The notes: generated from the sequence alone by a model not told the origin. A DNA stretch of 64,000 nt from CAWAPD01 sp963783865 (GCA_963783865.1 CAWAPD010000001.1:1178001-1242000); one strand, 5' to 3'. Positions 18,111 through 27,569 are shown, counted from the stretch's first letter. Made by a program: numbers and translations.

Positions 18111-20097
18111 GCTTGGCCGCCTTCTTGCGCTCCTCCGAACGGAGGATGTGCTTGCGCACCCGCACCGCGTGCGGCGTGACCTCGACGAGCTCCTCGTCGG
18201 CGATCCACTCGAGGGCCGTCTCGAGGGTGAGCGTACGCGGCACCTTGAGGCCGGCGTCGATCTCCTTGGTCGACTGCCGGTAGTTGCCCATCTGCTTCTT
18301 CTTGGTGGGGTTGCAGAGCATGTCGCCGGCGCGCGCGTTCTCGCCCACGATCATGCCTTCGTAGACGCGCTCCATCGGCGAGATGAAGAGCGTCGTGCGC
18401 TGCTGCAGGTTCTCGAGCGAGTAGCTGGCCGCCTCGCCGGTCGCCTGGCTGACGAGCGAGCCGCGGTCGCGACCCGGCAGGTCGCCGCGCCACGGACCGT
18501 AGCCGACGAACCGCGAGCTCATCACGCCCAGGCCGCGGGTCTCGGTCAGGAAGTCGGAGCGGTAGCCGATCAGGCCGCGCGTCGAGATGGTGAACTCGAG
18601 GCGCACGAGACCGGTGCCGGTGGCGTGCACGCTGACCAGCTCGCCCTTGCGCAGCGACAGGGCCGAGATGACGGTGCCCTGGTACTCTTCGGGCACGTCG
18701 ACGATGAGCTGCTCGAGCGGCTCGAGGAGCTTGCCGGCCGCGTCGCGGCGCGTGATCACCTCGGGCTTGGAGACGCACAGCTCCATGCCCTCGCGGCGCA
18801 TCTCCTCGATCAGGATCGCCAGGTGCAGCTCGCCGCGGCCCGACACCTTGACGCCGTCGGGCCGTCCCAGGTCTTCGACGCGCAGCGCCACGTTGACGCG
18901 CAGCTCACGCTCCAGGCGGTCCTTGATCTGGCGCAGCGTCACGGCGCGGCCGTCCTCGCCGGCGAACGGGCCGTTGTTGACCAGGAAGAACATGCTGACC
19001 GTCGGCTCTTCGATCTCGAGCGGCGGCAGCGCGGCCTCGGCGGGGTCGGCCTCGGAGTGGGTGAGCGTGTCGCCGATCGTGAGCTCGCCGGGGCCGGCGA
19101 GCCAGACGATGTCGCCGGCCCCGGCCTCGTCGACCGCGCGGTTCTCGAGCCCGCGCGTGACCCACAGGTGGGTCACGCGCGCGGCCTCGTCGCCGGTGAC
19201 CTCCCACTCGGTGCGGGTGGCGGCGCCGGGCAGGGCGTCGGCGATGTCGTGCGACGCGGGATCGACCCAGCGGGTCGCCACGCGGCGCAGCTCGTCGCCG
19301 ACGCTCACCCGGCCCTTCAGCACGCGCCCGCAGCCGATGCGGCCGATGTAGTCGCTCCAGGCCAGGGTCGAGACCTGCATGAGGAACGGCGCCTGCTGGT
19401 CGACGCGCGGCGGCGGCACCTTGGCGATGATCGTCGCGAACAGGTCGCCCATGCCGGCGGCGGCGATCTCGGCTCGCATCGCGGGCGACAGGTCGCCGCC
19501 GCCGGCCGCGGTCGCCTGCCGGAGGTGCTCCTCGCGGTCGATCTCCTCGCGGCGATACTCGTCGATGTCGTTGACGATCCAGCCCTCGAGGCCCGAGCCG
19601 TAGAGCACGGGGAAGTCGAGCTGGTCGTTGTCGGCGCCCAGCTCGACGAACAGGTCGAAGGTGGCGTCGAGGGCGCCCGACGGGTCGGCGTTGGGCCGGT
19701 CCGCCTTGTTGACGATCACGATCGGCCGCAGGCCCAGCCGAAGGGCCCGCATCAGCACGTAGCGCGTCTGGGGCATCGGTCCCTCGTTGGCGTCGACCAG
19801 CAGCAGCACCGAGTCGACCATGCTGAGCACCCGCTCGACCTCGCCGCTGAAGTCGGCGTGACCCGGCGTGTCGATGATGTTGACCAGATACTCCTGCCAC
19901 TCCACCGTGCAGTGCTTGGAGCGGATCGTGATGCCGCGCTCGCGTTCGAGGTCGTTGCTGTCCATGACCCGCTCGTCGACCTGGGCGTTGTCGCGGAACA
20001 CGTGCGCGGCGCGGAAGATGCTGTCGATCAACGTCGTCTTGCCGTGGTCGATGTGGGCGATGATCGCCAGGTTGCGGATCTTGTCGACGGCGTGCAT
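18103..20097 (-). CDS. typA: Ribosome-associated GTPase TypA/BipA
   Basis: A 664-residue translational GTPase. G1 is AHIDHGKTT, the switch region has ERERGITI, G3 is DTPGHADFSGEV, G4 is NKADRPNA; domains II, III and the specific C-terminal domain (MLCNPTKKKQMGNYRQSTKEID) follow in order. It acts on the 70S ribosome in stress and large-subunit assembly. It is somewhat longer than the usual 610-640 residues because of an acidic/Gly insert near AATAAGGGDLSPAMRAEI. ATG 20097 begins the conserved MHAVDKIRNLAIIAHIDHGK. Divergent from the GreA-like gene, 75 bases away. Confidence 0.96.
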   Translation of the reverse strand: MHAVDKIRNLAIIAHIDHGKTTLIDSIFRAAHVFRDNAQVDERVMDSNDLERERGITIRSKHCTVEWQEYLVNIIDTPGHADFSGEVERVLSMVDSVLLLVDANEGPMPQTRYVLMRALRLGLRPIVIVNKADRPNADPSGALDATFDLFVELGADNDQLDFPVLYGSGLEGWIVNDIDEYRREEIDREEHLRQATAAGGGDLSPAMRAEIAAAGMGDLFATIIAKVPPPRVDQQAPFLMQVSTLAWSDYIGRIGCGRVLKGRVSVGDELRRVATRWVDPASHDIADALPGAATRTEWEVTGDEAARVTHLWVTRGLENRAVDEAGAGDIVWLAGPGELTIGDTLTHSEADPAEAALPPLEIEEPTVSMFFLVNNGPFAGEDGRAVTLRQIKDRLERELRVNVALRVEDLGRPDGVKVSGRGELHLAILIEEMRREGMELCVSKPEVITRRDAAGKLLEPLEQLIVDVPEEYQGTVISALSLRKGELVSVHATGTGLVRLEFTISTRGLIGYRSDFLTETRGLGVMSSRFVGYGPWRGDLPGRDRGSLVSQATGEAASYSLENLQQRTTLFISPMERVYEGMIVGENARAGDMLCNPTKKKQMGNYRQSTKEIDAGLKVPRTLTLETALEWIADEELVEVTPHAVRVRKHILRSEERKKAAKRG

Positions 20098-20172
20098 GGT
20101 CGTGGCCTCGTGCTCGCTGGGATGCCGCGCCGGACGGCGCGCGGACCGGTCGCTGCAGTGTACCATCGCAGC

Positions 20173-20694
20173 ATGAGCAGGGCCTTCGTCAAAGAGAACG
20201 ACGACGCGCCGCCCGGCGGCGACCTGCCCGAGCGGCGGATCAGCGACCACCCGAACCTGGTGACGCCGGCGGGGCTGGCGCAGCTCGAGGCCCTCGCCGC
20301 CGAGCTCGAGGCACGGCGCGCCGAGGTCGTGGCCGAGGGCGCGGCGCGCGGCGCCGGCTCGGACGACCCGGTGGTCGCCGCCGAGCTGGCGCCGCTCGAC
20401 CGCGACCTGCGCTACTTCCGCGCCCGGATCGCGTCGGCGCAACCGGTCGACCTCGCCGCGCAGCCGCACGACACGGTCGCGTTCGGGGCGAGGGTCACGG
20501 TGCGCGACGACAAGGGCGTCGAGCGGGTCTGGGAGATCGTGGGCGAGGACGAGGCCGACCTCAAGGCGAGCAAGGTGAGCTACGTGTCGCCGCTGGCCGA
20601 GGCGCTGCTCGGCGCCCGGGTCGGAGACACCGTCGTGTGGCAGCGACCCGCCGGGGACCTGACGCTGACCGTCACCGGCATCGTCTACTCGTGA
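20173..20694 (+). CDS. GreA/GreB-family transcription factor
   Basis: A 173-residue protein with the Gre layout: an N-terminal coiled coil (about 30-95, VTPAGLAQLEALAAELEARRAEVV) and a C-terminal FKBP-like domain (about 98-173) with VTVRDDKGVERVWEIVGEDEAD, ISYVSPLAEALLG-like, and GDTVVWQRPAGDLTLTVTGI. It has Asp-Asp near the coil tip, needed by true Gre factors for stimulating RNA polymerase cleavage, though the tip order is not exactly GreA. It may rescue stalled polymerase or be an Rnk-like regulator. Its stop overlaps the end of the convergent exporter by ten bases. Confidence 0.82.
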   Translation: MSRAFVKENDDAPPGGDLPERRISDHPNLVTPAGLAQLEALAAELEARRAEVVAEGAARGAGSDDPVVAAELAPLDRDLRYFRARIASAQPVDLAAQPHDTVAFGARVTVRDDKGVERVWEIVGEDEADLKASKVSYVSPLAEALLGARVGDTVVWQRPAGDLTLTVTGIVYS

Positions 20695-22337
20695 ACGACC
20701 GGGCGGGTCGCCTCGAGCGGCGCTGCGGCCTCGACTGAGGCGGCGGCTGGAGTCGGGCCGGCGGCGGCCGCGGCTTCGCCCGCCGCCGCCTCACGCGCCT
20801 TCGCGACCTTCTTCGATGCCTCGTGCGGCGACTTCATGCGGATCATGGCGAAGGCGAGCGGGGCGCCGGCGAGCAGCAGCAGGCCGCTCACCCACAACCC
20901 CGTATGGAACGCCTGGGTGAACGCGTTGCTCACGGCGTTGGAGACGGCCGTCAGGTCGATGCCGGGCGGCGCCTTCGCCGGCGCACTCTCCTGACCCTGC
21001 TTCGCCGCGACCTTGATCGCGGCCACGGCCGGCGCGGGCAGGCGCAGCCCGGCGAGCGCGCCGGGGATGTGGTCGACGAACGAGCGCGTCACGATGTTGC
21101 CCAGGACGGCGATGCCGAACACGGAGCCGACCTGGCGCACGGTGTTCAGCGTGGCCGACGCCATGCCGGCGCGGCGGCCGGGCACGGTGCTCATCGCGGC
21201 CGTGGTCATCGGGCTCATCACCAGCCCGTTGCCCAAGCCGATCGGGATCAGCAAGAACCAGATCTGGGAGTACGGCGTGTCGTACTGCACCGTCGTCAGC
21301 GACAGCAGGCCGAGGCCGGTGATCACCATGCCGATCGTCATCGGCAGCCGCGACCCGATGCGACCCACGATGCGGCCCGACGCGACCGCCGTGATCATCA
21401 CCGTGATCGTCATCGGCAGCGCCAGCAGGCCGGCCTCCGTCGGCGAGTACCCCTGCACGCGCTGGAAGAACAGTGACAGGAAGAAGACGATCCCGAAGAA
21501 GGCGAAGCTGACGATCAGACCCGTGAGGTTGGCGCCGGCGAAGGTGCTGTTGCGGAAGAAGCTCAGGTCGAGCATGGGCGTGCGTGACCGCGTCTCGACG
21601 GCGAAGAACCCGGTCAGCGCCACCGCGGCGACGGCGAAGCAGGCCAGGATGCGCGGCGAGGTCCAGCCGTAGGAGTTGGCCTCGATCAGCGCGTAGGTGA
21701 GCGACGCCAGACCGGTGATCGCCAGCAGCTGTCCGGGGATGTCGAGGCTGCGGCCGTCGCGCGCCGACGACTCGGGCACGAACAGCGCGGCGCAGACCAG
21801 CGCCAGGGCGCCGACCGGCACGTTGATCCAGAAGATGCTCTGCCAGCCCAGGTGCTGGACCATGACCCCGCCGATCAAAGGACCGACGGCCAGCGCCAGA
21901 CCCGAGACGCCGGCCCACATGCCGATCGCCTGGGCGCGCTCCTTGGGGTCGGGGAAGGTGTTGGTGAGGATCGACAGGGTGCTCGGCATCATCACGGCGG
22001 CGCCGATGCCCTGCAGGCACCGCGCCGCGATCAGCCAGTCGATCGACGGCGACAGAGCACATGCCATCGACCCCAGAGCGAACAGGCCGAGACCCCCCAT
22101 GAACGCCTTGCGGCGGCCGAACATGTCGCCGAGCGTGCCGCCGGTGAGCAGCAGGCTGGCGATGAAGAGCACGTAGGCGTCGACGATCCACTGCAGCTCG
22201 GAGAGGCTCGCTGCCAGCTTGTCCTGGATGGTCTTCAGCGCGAGGTTCACGACCGTGCTGTCGAGCATGATCATGAACAGCGTGAAGCACATCGTGCCCA
22301 GGGTGACGAGCTTGATGCGGCGGTTGTCCTGGAACAT
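20685..22337 (-). CDS. MFS drug exporter, DHA2 (EmrB/QacA) family
   Basis: A 550-residue proton-driven exporter with 14 membrane segments. Characteristic parts: TMCFTLFMIMLDSTVVNLAL in TM1 (motif D1), GTLGDMFGRRKAFMGG (motif A), LIAARCLQGIGAAVMMPS (motif B) and AVGPLIGGVMVQHLGWQSIFWINVPVG (motif C). A C-terminal Ala/Glu-rich tail (about 505-550) is cytoplasmic and low in complexity. GGGAGG seven bases before ATG 22337. No regulator gene adjoins it; the region upstream holds only a weak TATCAT-type box. Confidence 0.93.
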   Translation of the reverse strand: MFQDNRRIKLVTLGTMCFTLFMIMLDSTVVNLALKTIQDKLAASLSELQWIVDAYVLFIASLLLTGGTLGDMFGRRKAFMGGLGLFALGSMACALSPSIDWLIAARCLQGIGAAVMMPSTLSILTNTFPDPKERAQAIGMWAGVSGLALAVGPLIGGVMVQHLGWQSIFWINVPVGALALVCAALFVPESSARDGRSLDIPGQLLAITGLASLTYALIEANSYGWTSPRILACFAVAAVALTGFFAVETRSRTPMLDLSFFRNSTFAGANLTGLIVSFAFFGIVFFLSLFFQRVQGYSPTEAGLLALPMTITVMITAVASGRIVGRIGSRLPMTIGMVITGLGLLSLTTVQYDTPYSQIWFLLIPIGLGNGLVMSPMTTAAMSTVPGRRAGMASATLNTVRQVGSVFGIAVLGNIVTRSFVDHIPGALAGLRLPAPAVAAIKVAAKQGQESAPAKAPPGIDLTAVSNAVSNAFTQAFHTGLWVSGLLLLAGAPLAFAMIRMKSPHEASKKVAKAREAAAGEAAAAAGPTPAAASVEAAAPLEATRPVVHE

Positions 22338-22561
22338 GCGACCTCCCGGGCGGGGTGCCCTCTCTGCTGCATCCTTCTGCATCGTGGACGGGGTCAGATG
22401 ACTGCCCCCAATGATACAGACTGTTGAGGCGGATGATGAGCGCCGGTGACCAGGCGCGGCGAGGGCGGCGGCGAGCGTGGCGGGCTCCGACGGGCGTCTC
22501 GCCGTTGCCTCTGAGGTAGGCTCGGGCCTCGCATGAGGGATCCATGTTCGCAGGAGGTGAG

Positions 22562-24508
22562 GTGAGCGGGCTCGTCGCACTGCTCTCGGGCGACGGCGCG
22601 GCGCCGGAGCGCGGCGCCGCGGCCTTGTCGATCCTGCATCACGACGAGGGATTCACCTCGGTCCACCTGGCGGACGACGGTGTGTGGCTGGGCGCCTGCG
22701 GCCGGCCGTACGAGATCTCGGCGGCCTCGGACCCGGACCGGGCGCCGTCGGCCGACGGCGGCGCCGGGCGTACGGTCGCGGTGGTCGCCGGCGAGGTCGC
22801 CAACGCGGTCGCGCTGAGGCGCGAGCTCGGGCTGCCGCCGCAGGCGGCCGCCGCCGAGCTCGCGCTCGCCGCCTATCGCCGCTGGGGCGCGGGCCTGTTC
22901 GAGCGTCTCGAGGGCATCTACGCCCTGGTCGTGAGCGAGCCGGCGCGGGGCGCGACCCTGGCCGGGACCGACGCCTACGGCGTCATGTACCTGCACGTCA
23001 CCCGCCTGGGCGACGACGTGCTCGTCGCCACCGAGGCCAAGGCGTTCCTCGCCGACCCGCGCTTCCGTCCCCGGCTCGACAGTGACTCGGCTGCCTGCGT
23101 CGTCGCCCTTGGCCACGAGTTCGGGCGCGGCCTGTTCGACTCCGTCGAGGCCGCGCCCCAGGGTTGCCACTTCGCGATCGAGGGCACGACCGTGCGCACC
23201 GTGCGCCACTGGGACCCGTACCGGGCCGTCGGCGTTGCCGGCGGGCTGCGGGGCGAGGCCTACGACGAGCTCCTGGCCGAGACGGTGCTCGAGCTCGGCG
23301 CCGAGGCGTTCGCCGGCGGACCGTGCCTGCTGCCGCTGACCGGGGGCCTGGACTCACGCCTGCTCGCGGCGGCGCGGCCGCCTGGGGCGGACGTCCGGGC
23401 GTTCACGTTCGGGGAGCCGGGCGACCCGGATTGCCGCCGCGCCGGCCAGATCGCGCGGGTCTGTGGCATCCCTCACCAGGCCGTCCCCTTCGAGCCGGAC
23501 TACGTCGCCAGGCACGCGCTCGCCACGACCTGGCTGACCGAGGGCCGGCTGACGCCCGCCGAGAACACGACCGGCTTCCAGATGCCCGGTCTCGGCGGGG
23601 ACCGCTTCGTCTCGGGGGTGTGCAGCGGGATCGGCCGGCGCTTCTCGAAGGCGCGGACCGCGTTCCCCGACTGGAGCCTGACCGGCCCCGACGCCCCGGC
23701 GTTCGACGCCTGGATGATGCTGCGCTTCTCCCGCTCGGGCATGCCGCCCGCGGATGCCGGGCTCGCGTTCGGCGCCAGGGCCGATCAGGTGCGCGAGCCC
23801 GGGATCGAGGCGCTCACGAGGCATATCCGCCGGACGAAAGGGATGTGCGGCGTCGATCGCCTCGACCTCTACTTCATCGGGGGACGGGCCCGCGGCTGGC
23901 GCTGTTCGGGCCTCGATCTCGACAGCGTGTGGATGACGCCTCGGGCGCCGTTCTTCACCAGGCGCTGGGTCGAGGCCGTGCTTGCCGGCGCGCCGGAGGA
24001 GCGGCTCGACGATCTTGCCCGCGTGCGCCTGATCCGCGCCCTCGACCCCGCGGTCGCGAGCGTGCCCTGGGTCATGACCCTGCTGCCGCTGGGGCCGACC
24101 GTCCCCGTGCTTGGAGCGCTGCGCCGCGCGGCTCGGCTGCGCCGCGCCGCCGCCCCCGGCGGCGGCGCGGCGCCCAGCGCCCGTCACACGGCGATGACCA
24201 AGCGCTACATGAAGGCCGTCAAGGGCCTCTATCACCGCTTCTACACGTACGGCGACCATCGCGACGAGTGGCTGCGCACCGCTTCGCGCGGGGCCGTCGA
24301 AGAGGTCCTGCTGTCGGACCGTCTCGCCGACCACGGCTTCGCCGACGCGGCCGGGGTGCGGCGGCTGGTGGCCGCCCACATGGAGGGCGCCGACCACACG
24401 CTGGCGCTCTCGATCCTGCTCGGGATCGAGCTCTGGCAGCGGCTGTTCGAGGACGGGGAGTGGCAGCGGATGGGGGCGGCGGCGTCCGACGCCGCCGCCC
24501 CCACGTAG
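22562..24508 (+). CDS. Asparagine synthetase-like protein lacking the catalytic cysteine
   Basis: A 648-residue protein with the AsnB layout: an Ntn-type N-terminal domain (about 1-200) and an ATP-dependent synthetase domain with the PPi-loop LTGGLDSRLL. GTG 22562 is fixed by CAGGAGG eight bases upstream, giving MSGLVALLSGDG: serine stands where glutaminase-active enzymes have Cys2, so the glutaminase half is probably inactive. The rest (YGVMYLHVTRLGDDVLVATEAKAFLADPRF) is otherwise well kept. The substrate is unknown; relatives occur in exopolysaccharide and natural-product loci, but no partner is visible here. The C-terminus is encoded by a GC hairpin. Confidence 0.8.
   Translation: MSGLVALLSGDGAAPERGAAALSILHHDEGFTSVHLADDGVWLGACGRPYEISAASDPDRAPSADGGAGRTVAVVAGEVANAVALRRELGLPPQAAAAELALAAYRRWGAGLFERLEGIYALVVSEPARGATLAGTDAYGVMYLHVTRLGDDVLVATEAKAFLADPRFRPRLDSDSAACVVALGHEFGRGLFDSVEAAPQGCHFAIEGTTVRTVRHWDPYRAVGVAGGLRGEAYDELLAETVLELGAEAFAGGPCLLPLTGGLDSRLLAAARPPGADVRAFTFGEPGDPDCRRAGQIARVCGIPHQAVPFEPDYVARHALATTWLTEGRLTPAENTTGFQMPGLGGDRFVSGVCSGIGRRFSKARTAFPDWSLTGPDAPAFDAWMMLRFSRSGMPPADAGLAFGARADQVREPGIEALTRHIRRTKGMCGVDRLDLYFIGGRARGWRCSGLDLDSVWMTPRAPFFTRRWVEAVLAGAPEERLDDLARVRLIRALDPAVASVPWVMTLLPLGPTVPVLGALRRAARLRRAAAPGGGAAPSARHTAMTKRYMKAVKGLYHRFYTYGDHRDEWLRTASRGAVEEVLLSDRLADHGFADAAGVRRLVAAHMEGADHTLALSILLGIELWQRLFEDGEWQRMGAAASDAAAPT
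24471..24503. terminator. GC hairpin overlapping the 3' end of the Asn-synthetase-like gene
   Basis: A near-continuous palindrome: TGGGGGCGGCGGCGTC pairs with its complement up to 24503. It encodes the last residues (MGAAASDAAAP) and sits between two convergent genes whose stops are one base apart, so it can end transcripts from both sides. No U-tract. Confidence 0.55.
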
Positions 24509-24509
24509 G

Positions 24510-24929
24510 CTACGCCGCCTTGACCATCGCCTCGCCCGGCGTCTGGCCGATCGAGATGATGTTGCCTTCGCTGTCCTTGAACCAGGCCGCGTACATGGTC
24601 TGCCCGCCGCCGGTGAAGGTCGCGATCCCGTTCTCCGTCTTCATGCCGGGCGAGTCGTAGTCCTCGAACTCCACGCCCCGGCGGCGCAGCTCGTCGACCG
24701 TGCCCTGCACGTCGTCGACGAGGAACGCCGCCTCGGTGTGCTCTGCCCGCGTCCGCTCGCGCTCGTACAGCATGATCTGCGTGCCGTCGCCGGCCCGCAC
24801 CATGGCGTAGCCGGGTATCGCCTCCCAGCGGTCCACACCGAGCCCCAGCTTGTCGCGGTAGAAGGCACACGCGCGTTCGATGTCCTCGGCTGGCAGCACG
24901 GGGATCACCCTGGTCGATGAAAGCTGCAT
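24510..24929 (-). CDS. VOC-family (glyoxalase/bleomycin-resistance fold) protein
   Basis: A 139-residue single-domain protein with the paired beta-alpha-beta-beta-beta units of the vicinal oxygen chelate fold: RVIPVLPAEDIERACAFYRDKLGL, DGTQIMLYER, AAFLVDDVQGTVDELRRRGVEF and the closing AAWFKDSEGNIISIGQ (glutamate as a typical ligand position). Function could be dioxygenase, isomerase or binding protein. ATG 24929 follows CAGGTGG by eight bases; a longer in-frame extension is not conserved. Convergent with the Asn-synthetase-like gene. Confidence 0.85.
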   Translation of the reverse strand: MQLSSTRVIPVLPAEDIERACAFYRDKLGLGVDRWEAIPGYAMVRAGDGTQIMLYERERTRAEHTEAAFLVDDVQGTVDELRRRGVEFEDYDSPGMKTENGIATFTGGGQTMYAAWFKDSEGNIISIGQTPGEAMVKAA

Positions 24930-25007
24930 GTCGGTCACCACCTGACGTCTCGCTGCTGACGGTACCCGAGGTGCATTCCGCGTCGGGGGCGGGCACATGC
25001 CTGTTGC

Positions 25008-26357
25008 ATGCCGCGACGTCGGCAGGCGGGACCGGCAGACCGGCCGGGCGGCCGGGGCCGGAGGAAGGGGCAGAGAGTCATCGGCTCGAGAGGCACCATC
25101 CGCACCTACATGGCGATCTACGGCGTGACGACGCTGGCGCAGTCACTGATCTGGGGCGTCAACACGCTGTTCCTGCTGGGCGCCGGGCTCAGCATCTTCC
25201 AGGTGCTGCTCGCCAACGCCGGGTACACCGCCGGCCAGGTGATCTTCGAGGTGCCGACCGGCGTGATCGCCGACACGCTCGGTCGCCGCGTGTCGTACCT
25301 CATCGCGGTGGTGACCATCCTCGCCTCGACGCTGCTCTACGTGTACTTCGGTGCGATCCACGCGGGGCTTGTCCCCTTCCTGCTGGCCTCGCTGCTGCTG
25401 GGCCTCGGCTACTGCTTCTACACCGGCGCCGTCGACGCGTGGCTGGTCGACGCGCTGGGCGCCACCGGGTACACGGGAAAGATCGAGGTCGTCTTCGCCC
25501 GCGGCGGCGTGATCGCCTCGGCGGCGATGCTCATCGGGTCGGTGCTGGGCGGCATCCTCGGCTCGCTGGCGCTGTGGGTGCCCTACGTGCTGCGCGCCGT
25601 GCTGCTGGCGCCGGCCTTCCTGATCGGCTTCTTCTGGATGAAGGAGCTCGGGTTCACGACGCGGCGGCTCGACCTGGCGGCGGTCCACACGCAGAGCGTG
25701 GCGATCGCGAAGATGGGGCTGCAGTACGGCTTCCGCGACCGGGTGGTGCGGCCGCTGATGTTCAGCTCGTTCGTGATGGGCGCGTTCGGCATCTACGGCT
25801 TCTACTCGTGGCAGAAGTACTTCCTCGACCTGCTGGGGCGCAACCTGGTGTGGGTCGACGGCGTGATCGCGGCCCTGGTGGCGCTGGCCGGCATGCTCGG
25901 CAGCGCCCTGGTCGGGCCCTTGTCGCGGCGCATCGGCAAGCAGTCGACGATCGTGATCACGGCGGTGTGCGTGCAGATCGTGGCCGTGATCGGTGCCGGC
26001 GCCATCCGCATCTTCTGGGTGGCGGTGCCCCTGTACCTGGTGGCGGCCACCGCGATGTTCGCGATGCAGCCGGTCAAGCTGGGCTGGCTCAACCTGCACA
26101 TCCCCTCGGCCCAGCGGGCGACCCTGATCTCGTTCGACGCCCTGTTCGACGAGGCCGGCGGCACGGTGGGGCAGGTGGGCCTCGGCTACGTGTCGCAGGC
26201 GATGTCGATCCCGTTCGCGTGGGTCGTCGGCGGCGCGCTGCAGATCCTGGCCTTGCCGCTGCTGGTGCAGGCGCGTCACGCCTCGGCGGATGCGGCCGCG
26301 CCCGGAGAGGGCCGGCCGCCGGAGCCGCTCGGCGAGCGGGACGACGCGGCGGCGTGA
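25008..26357 (+). CDS. MFS transporter
   Basis: A 12-segment major facilitator of up to 449 residues. Motif A is GVIADTLGRRVSYL, and TM4-5 has GLGYCFYTGAVDAWLVDALG. Substrate unknown. The start is uncertain: a good Shine-Dalgarno (GGAGGAAGGGG, near 25061) lies about 10 bases before in-frame GTC-ATC codons (25077-25082), which are not normal starts; the nearest ATG upstream is 25008, and the next one downstream is at about 25110 (MAIYGV). The basic residues 1-23 are probably not needed. Confidence 0.85.
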   Translation: MPRRRQAGPADRPGGRGRRKGQRVIGSRGTIRTYMAIYGVTTLAQSLIWGVNTLFLLGAGLSIFQVLLANAGYTAGQVIFEVPTGVIADTLGRRVSYLIAVVTILASTLLYVYFGAIHAGLVPFLLASLLLGLGYCFYTGAVDAWLVDALGATGYTGKIEVVFARGGVIASAAMLIGSVLGGILGSLALWVPYVLRAVLLAPAFLIGFFWMKELGFTTRRLDLAAVHTQSVAIAKMGLQYGFRDRVVRPLMFSSFVMGAFGIYGFYSWQKYFLDLLGRNLVWVDGVIAALVALAGMLGSALVGPLSRRIGKQSTIVITAVCVQIVAVIGAGAIRIFWVAVPLYLVAATAMFAMQPVKLGWLNLHIPSAQRATLISFDALFDEAGGTVGQVGLGYVSQAMSIPFAWVVGGALQILALPLLVQARHASADAAAPGEGRPPEPLGERDDAAA

Positions 26358-26384
26358 GTCTCGCATGAGGCGGGGGCGCCGGCC

Positions 26385-27551
26385 TCAGTCGCCCGGTGAC
26401 GTCATCACCTGTCGGACCTGCCCCGCGATCTCCAGGTCCTCTCGCGACTCGATGACGAGCGTCCGGACCGCCGCTCCGCCGGCGCTGATGTCGCGGTCGC
26501 CTTCGCCCGACGCGTTGGCGCCGGCGTCGAGCGCGACGCCGAGGTAGGCCAGTCCGCCGGCGGCGCGGGCGCGGATCTCGGGCGAGCGCTCCCCGACCCC
26601 GCCGGTGAAGACCAGCGCGTCGAGGCCCCCGAGGGCGGCCGTCATCGCCCCGATGCACGTCCGCAACCGATGCAGGTAGACGCCGGCGGCGAGCGCGGCG
26701 GCGGCATCGCCGCCGCGCTCGCCGCCGAGCACCTCCCGCATGTCGGCCGTGCCCGCCAGGCCGAGCAGGCCCGAGCGGTGCTCCAGCGTCGCGGCCAGCT
26801 CGGCCGGCGGCGTGCCGGCGTGCTCCTCGAGCCAGAGGACGAGCCCGGGATCGACGCTCCCGGAGCGGGTCGCCATGACCAGGCCGTCCAGCGGCGTGAA
26901 GCCCATCGTGGTGTCGACGGAGCGCCCTTCGAGGACGGCGCACAGCGAGGCGCCTGCGCCGAGATGGCAGGTGACGATGCGGCGGGCCGCGGCCGGCCAG
27001 TCCCGGTCCGCCGGACCCGGCTCGCCGGCCGGGAGCGGCTCGCCGGTCGCGACCGTGACATCGGCGGCCCCGGCCACCATCGCGGCCGCCCTCCTCGAGA
27101 CGTACGCGTGCGACAGGCCGTGGAAGCCGAACTTGCGCAGGGGCCAGCGCCGCCGCCAGGCGGCCGGCAGGGCGTAGGTCGCGGCCTCCGGCGGGATGGT
27201 CGCGTGGAAGGCCGTGTCGAAGCAGGCGACCTGGGGCGTGCCGGGGAGCAGCGACCGCACCGTCTCGAGCGCGGCCAGCGAACGGGGCTGATGGAGGGGG
27301 GCGAGGTCTGTCAGGGCGGCGAGGCGGCGCGCGACGGCGTCGTCCACGACCACGGGACCGAGGAAGCGGTCGCCGCCGTGGACCACGCGATGGCCGACGG
27401 CGTCGATGCGGCCGGCGTCGCGCACCGCCTCCGCGACCGGCGCCGCGTCGGCTTCGCCGCGCGGCGCCGGCACGTCGTGCGTCCACGCCAGCTCGTCGCC
27501 GTCGAGCAGCCGCAGCTTGATGCTGCTGGAGCCGGCGTTGACGACGAGCAC
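26385..27551 (-). CDS. ackA: Acetate kinase
   Basis: A 388-residue acetokinase converting acetyl phosphate and ADP to acetate and ATP. Conserved blocks: VVNAGSSSIKLR, GHRVVHGG, FDTAFHATIPPEA, KFGFHGLSHAYVS, CHLGAGASLCAV, DTTMGFTPLDGLVMATRSGSVDP, and FTGGVGERSPEIR. GTG start at 27551. It directly follows the phosphoketolase on the same strand, so the two form the ATP-yielding end of the phosphoketolase shunt. It is in the same frame as the upstream half of that gene but separated by a TGA at 27570-27572. Confidence 0.95.
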   Translation of the reverse strand: MLVVNAGSSSIKLRLLDGDELAWTHDVPAPRGEADAAPVAEAVRDAGRIDAVGHRVVHGGDRFLGPVVVDDAVARRLAALTDLAPLHQPRSLAALETVRSLLPGTPQVACFDTAFHATIPPEAATYALPAAWRRRWPLRKFGFHGLSHAYVSRRAAAMVAGAADVTVATGEPLPAGEPGPADRDWPAAARRIVTCHLGAGASLCAVLEGRSVDTTMGFTPLDGLVMATRSGSVDPGLVLWLEEHAGTPPAELAATLEHRSGLLGLAGTADMREVLGGERGGDAAAALAAGVYLHRLRTCIGAMTAALGGLDALVFTGGVGERSPEIRARAAGGLAYLGVALDAGANASGEGDRDISAGGAAVRTLVIESREDLEIAGQVRQVMTSPGD

Positions 27552-27569
27552 CCGCTGCGGGAGCGGCGG

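Noticed and set aside
20725..20790. The GC-rich Ala tail of the first DHA2 exporter, and the linker at 17965-18025, as perfect hairpins
   Set aside because: Arms pair only over 8-10 bases or with several mismatches, so they do not meet the standard used for the other elements.
22410..22430. Shared ACAGACT between the exporter upstream region and the ATPase promoter
   Set aside because: Only seven bases match, there is no dyad at the second place, and the genes are unrelated.
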